The position numbers were made by a program, and so were the translations under genes. A stretch of DNA of 64,000 nucleotides from Roseburia sp. (GTDB lineage: Bacteria > Bacillota > Clostridia > Lachnospirales > Lachnospiraceae): the NCBI GenBank assembly GCA_023664725.1, contig JAMPFA010000003.1:1-64000 (forward strand). Direction: 5' to 3'. The notes below the pieces were generated by a model that ran no database searches, was not told the origin of the DNA, and saw only the letters and a list, made by a program, of their open reading frames with translations. This document shows, in pieces, positions 62,391 through 64,000 of this stretch (positions within the stretch are counted from its first letter, which is position 1; the number at the start of each line of letters is the position of its first letter).

Positions 62391-63932
62391 TTACTCCTGA
62401 TTCAAAAGCCTCGTCATCTCATCCACCATCTGGTTGATTTTCCCGGCCTGAGACGCCACCTCGGAGGTATCGTTGGCATTGCTTTCCGCCATGGTATTAA
62501 TGGTGGTAAACTGTTCATTTTCATTTTGGATGCTCTCAGCAATGGCCTGGTTGATGGACACGGTGCTCATAATCACACTGGACTGTCTTTCCTGGGTTTC
62601 CTCCATGGTGTTGATGGCGTCCACAGAGGTATGTAACAAATCCGCCATATCCTGCATACCCGAAAAGACATGTTCAAAATACTCGTTCTGGTTGGCGAGT
62701 TTCTGTGCGTTCTCCTCCACATACATCACGATTTCGTTCACGTTGCTCTTCACCTTTGCGATGACGGTCTCCACTTCCTTTAGGGATGCGTTGGTGCTGC
62801 CAGCAAGGCTGCCTACCTCTGTGGCCACGACGGCAAAACCCCGCCCGGCCTCCCCCGCCCTTGCGGCCTCGATGGAGGCGTTTAACGCCAGAAGGTTGGT
62901 GGATTCCGCAATCTCGCTGATTAAGGTTAAGGTTGCGCCGATCTCCTGCACCGCCTCCGACAGCTTTTTTGCCACGTCAATGGTGGTGTGCATGGACTCG
63001 GACACATCGCCGTTGATGGTGTGGAGTTCATTTAACAGCTTGGAGTTTTCCTGGGATTTGTCCAGCAAATCCTTGGAGGCTGCCTCCACCTTCTCCACGT
63101 TTTCCGCCACCAGCCGCTCCCACTTGTTTAGCTCAGAGAGGTTTGCCATGCTCTCGTCGGTCTTTGCGCTCAAAAGGTTCCTGCTCTTTACCAGCTGCTC
63201 GCTGGTGGCCGCAAGCTCCTCTGCGGATGCGCTCTCGTTCTCCGAAACCTGGGACAGGCTTACGCCCGCCTCGTACAGATTGTTGGAGAGGCCTGCCACC
63301 GCCTCCAAAATATTCTGTATCTTTTCGTTGTTCTTTTCCAGCTCATCCTTCTTTGCATTGACCAGGAAGTGAGCCACCAGGAAAACAAAAAGCGACAAGC
63401 CCGTGAGGGATAGGCACATAGCCACCAGGCACATGATAATATCCGTCAAAAACAGCTCGTCCTTCACTGGCAGCAAATCCGTCCCCTTGATGGCCCAGCC
63501 GATAAACAGGGAGACCATGCAGGCAAGCCCGCTGAATAACACCAGCTTGATATCCAGGAAAAATGCCATCAGTATCAGGAAGAAAAACAAAAATCCCCAG
63601 TATGTCCTGGAGGGCAGCATGTACACAAGATAGTTCCACTGGATGATGAGGACTACTGCGGTAAACACTTTCCCAAGCTGCAGCTTACCCTCCTTCAGGT
63701 AGCCGTCTTTGTCGAAGGAGGTTTTGATGATAAGCAGCGCCATAATATAGAAACTGACATCCATCACCCCCAGCATAATGGTGGCAAGCCAGGGAATCCC
63801 GGGGTAGAGCCCAAAGGCTTTCTCCGTGTTAAACATAATGGTGGCGCACATACATGCGCTTACCATAATAATCAGCCCCCACTTGTACACCGTAGATAAA
63901 TACACATCTACCGCAGTTCTCTTCTTGTCCAT
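62391..63932 (-). CDS. methyl-accepting chemotaxis protein
   Basis: A 513-residue protein behind TAAGGAGGAG. About six membrane helices occupy the first 195 residues, with almost no extracytoplasmic domain, so the membrane part itself is probably the sensor. There is no HAMP domain. The signalling domain contains the highly conserved hairpin [20 protein letters not shown] and [15 protein letters not shown], which contacts CheA and CheW. Such short-loop receptors are common in clostridia. No che or flagellar genes are in the window, so signal partners lie elsewhere. Confidence 0.92.
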   Translation of the reverse strand: MDKKRTAVDVYLSTVYKWGLIIMVSACMCATIMFNTEKAFGLYPGIPWLATIMLGVMDVSFYIMALLIIKTSFDKDGYLKEGKLQLGKVFTAVVLIIQWNYLVYMLPSRTYWGFLFFFLILMAFFLDIKLVLFSGLACMVSLFIGWAIKGTDLLPVKDELFLTDIIMCLVAMCLSLTGLSLFVFLVAHFLVNAKKDELEKNNEKIQNILEAVAGLSNNLYEAGVSLSQVSENESASAEELAATSEQLVKSRNLLSAKTDESMANLSELNKWERLVAENVEKVEAASKDLLDKSQENSKLLNELHTINGDVSESMHTTIDVAKKLSEAVQEIGATLTLISEIAESTNLLALNASIEAARAGEAGRGFAVVATEVGSLAGSTNASLKEVETVIAKVKSNVNEIVMYVEENAQKLANQNEYFEHVFSGMQDMADLLHTSVDAINTMEETQERQSSVIMSTVSINQAIAESIQNENEQFTTINTMAESNANDTSEVASQAGKINQMVDEMTRLLNQE

Positions 63933-64000
63933 AACGTCTCCTCCTTAAAAGGCATACAGTTGAACGATATAGGATAAGCCGGCTCCAACTGTACATATTA

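Noticed and set aside
1..64000. CRISPR array, tRNA, rRNA or intact insertion sequence
   Set aside because: I found no regularly spaced repeats, no cloverleaf-like sequence and no transposase frame.

Overview
The window looks like the chromosome of an anaerobic, spore-forming Clostridia, most probably a gut Lachnospiraceae. The signs are spore germination genes (GerA type, a Csp-like subtilase, a SPOR-domain amidase), clostridial two-component systems, lactate dehydrogenase, a beta-glucuronidase with its symporter, and a hydrogenase-like iron-sulfur protein. Strong AGGAGG ribosome sites are common, and several genes start with TTG or GTG. Nearly all genes lie on the + strand. I saw no rRNA, tRNA, CRISPR array or intact insertion sequence.

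Layout. 0-3.4 kb: end of an ABC exporter, a secreted tannase-like lipoprotein, and eroded or small genes. 3.6-8.8 kb: HTH regulator, FtsL/DivIC-like protein, ABC-class ATPase, RsmF-type rRNA methyltransferase, MFS transporter. 8.9-14.1 kb: methyltransferase, larB-larC (nickel-pincer cofactor), a cyclopropane fatty acid synthase-like gene behind a perfect 17-bp hairpin, efp. 14.2-19.4 kb: beta-glucuronidase and symporter, then a decayed AAA-ATPase gene and a YceG-like fragment. 19.5-25.3 kb: HEAT-repeat RNA methyltransferase, an EF-G/TetM-like GTPase fused to a YacP/Rae1-like NYN nuclease domain, and a membrane protein. 25.5-33.1 kb: ldh, a RelB/YoeB-type toxin-antitoxin pair, a hydrogenase-like/degenerate GGDEF/EAL fusion, and a two-component system. 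33.2-38.5 kb: ilvE, long ClpX variant, an unknown alanine-rich protein, ispE, GntR regulator. 38.6-42.2 kb: GerA-type A subunit and a GerB-GerC fusion. 42.4-49.6 kb: two DUF4230 proteins, a two-component/ABC transporter cassette whose regulator is frameshifted, a small conserved protein, and a lipase. 49.7-52.3 kb: Csp-like subtilase and amidase.

The most unusual region is 52.4-62.3 kb. It is a tight ten-gene Tad-like pilus or secretion operon: a short TadZ/CpaE-like protein, a CpaF-type ATPase, a TadB-TadC-like fused membrane protein, and a TadE-like protein. With them are four very small or small proteins that share the start pattern M-x-x-[IV]-[FVM]-[KE]-[EQ]-Y-G followed at once by a hydrophobic helix. 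They resemble mature Tad pilins that carry no leader peptide, and no prepilin peptidase is visible in the window. The operon ends with a 1567-residue secreted subtilase carrying InlB/Listeria-Bacteroides-type repeats, a likely client or partner. The window closes with a chemoreceptor gene on the - strand.

Three genes (2329-2966, the AAA-ATPase at 17534, and the regulator at 44032) are broken by what look like single-base losses. The first and third lie at or beside homopolymer runs, so sequencing error should be separated from true decay.
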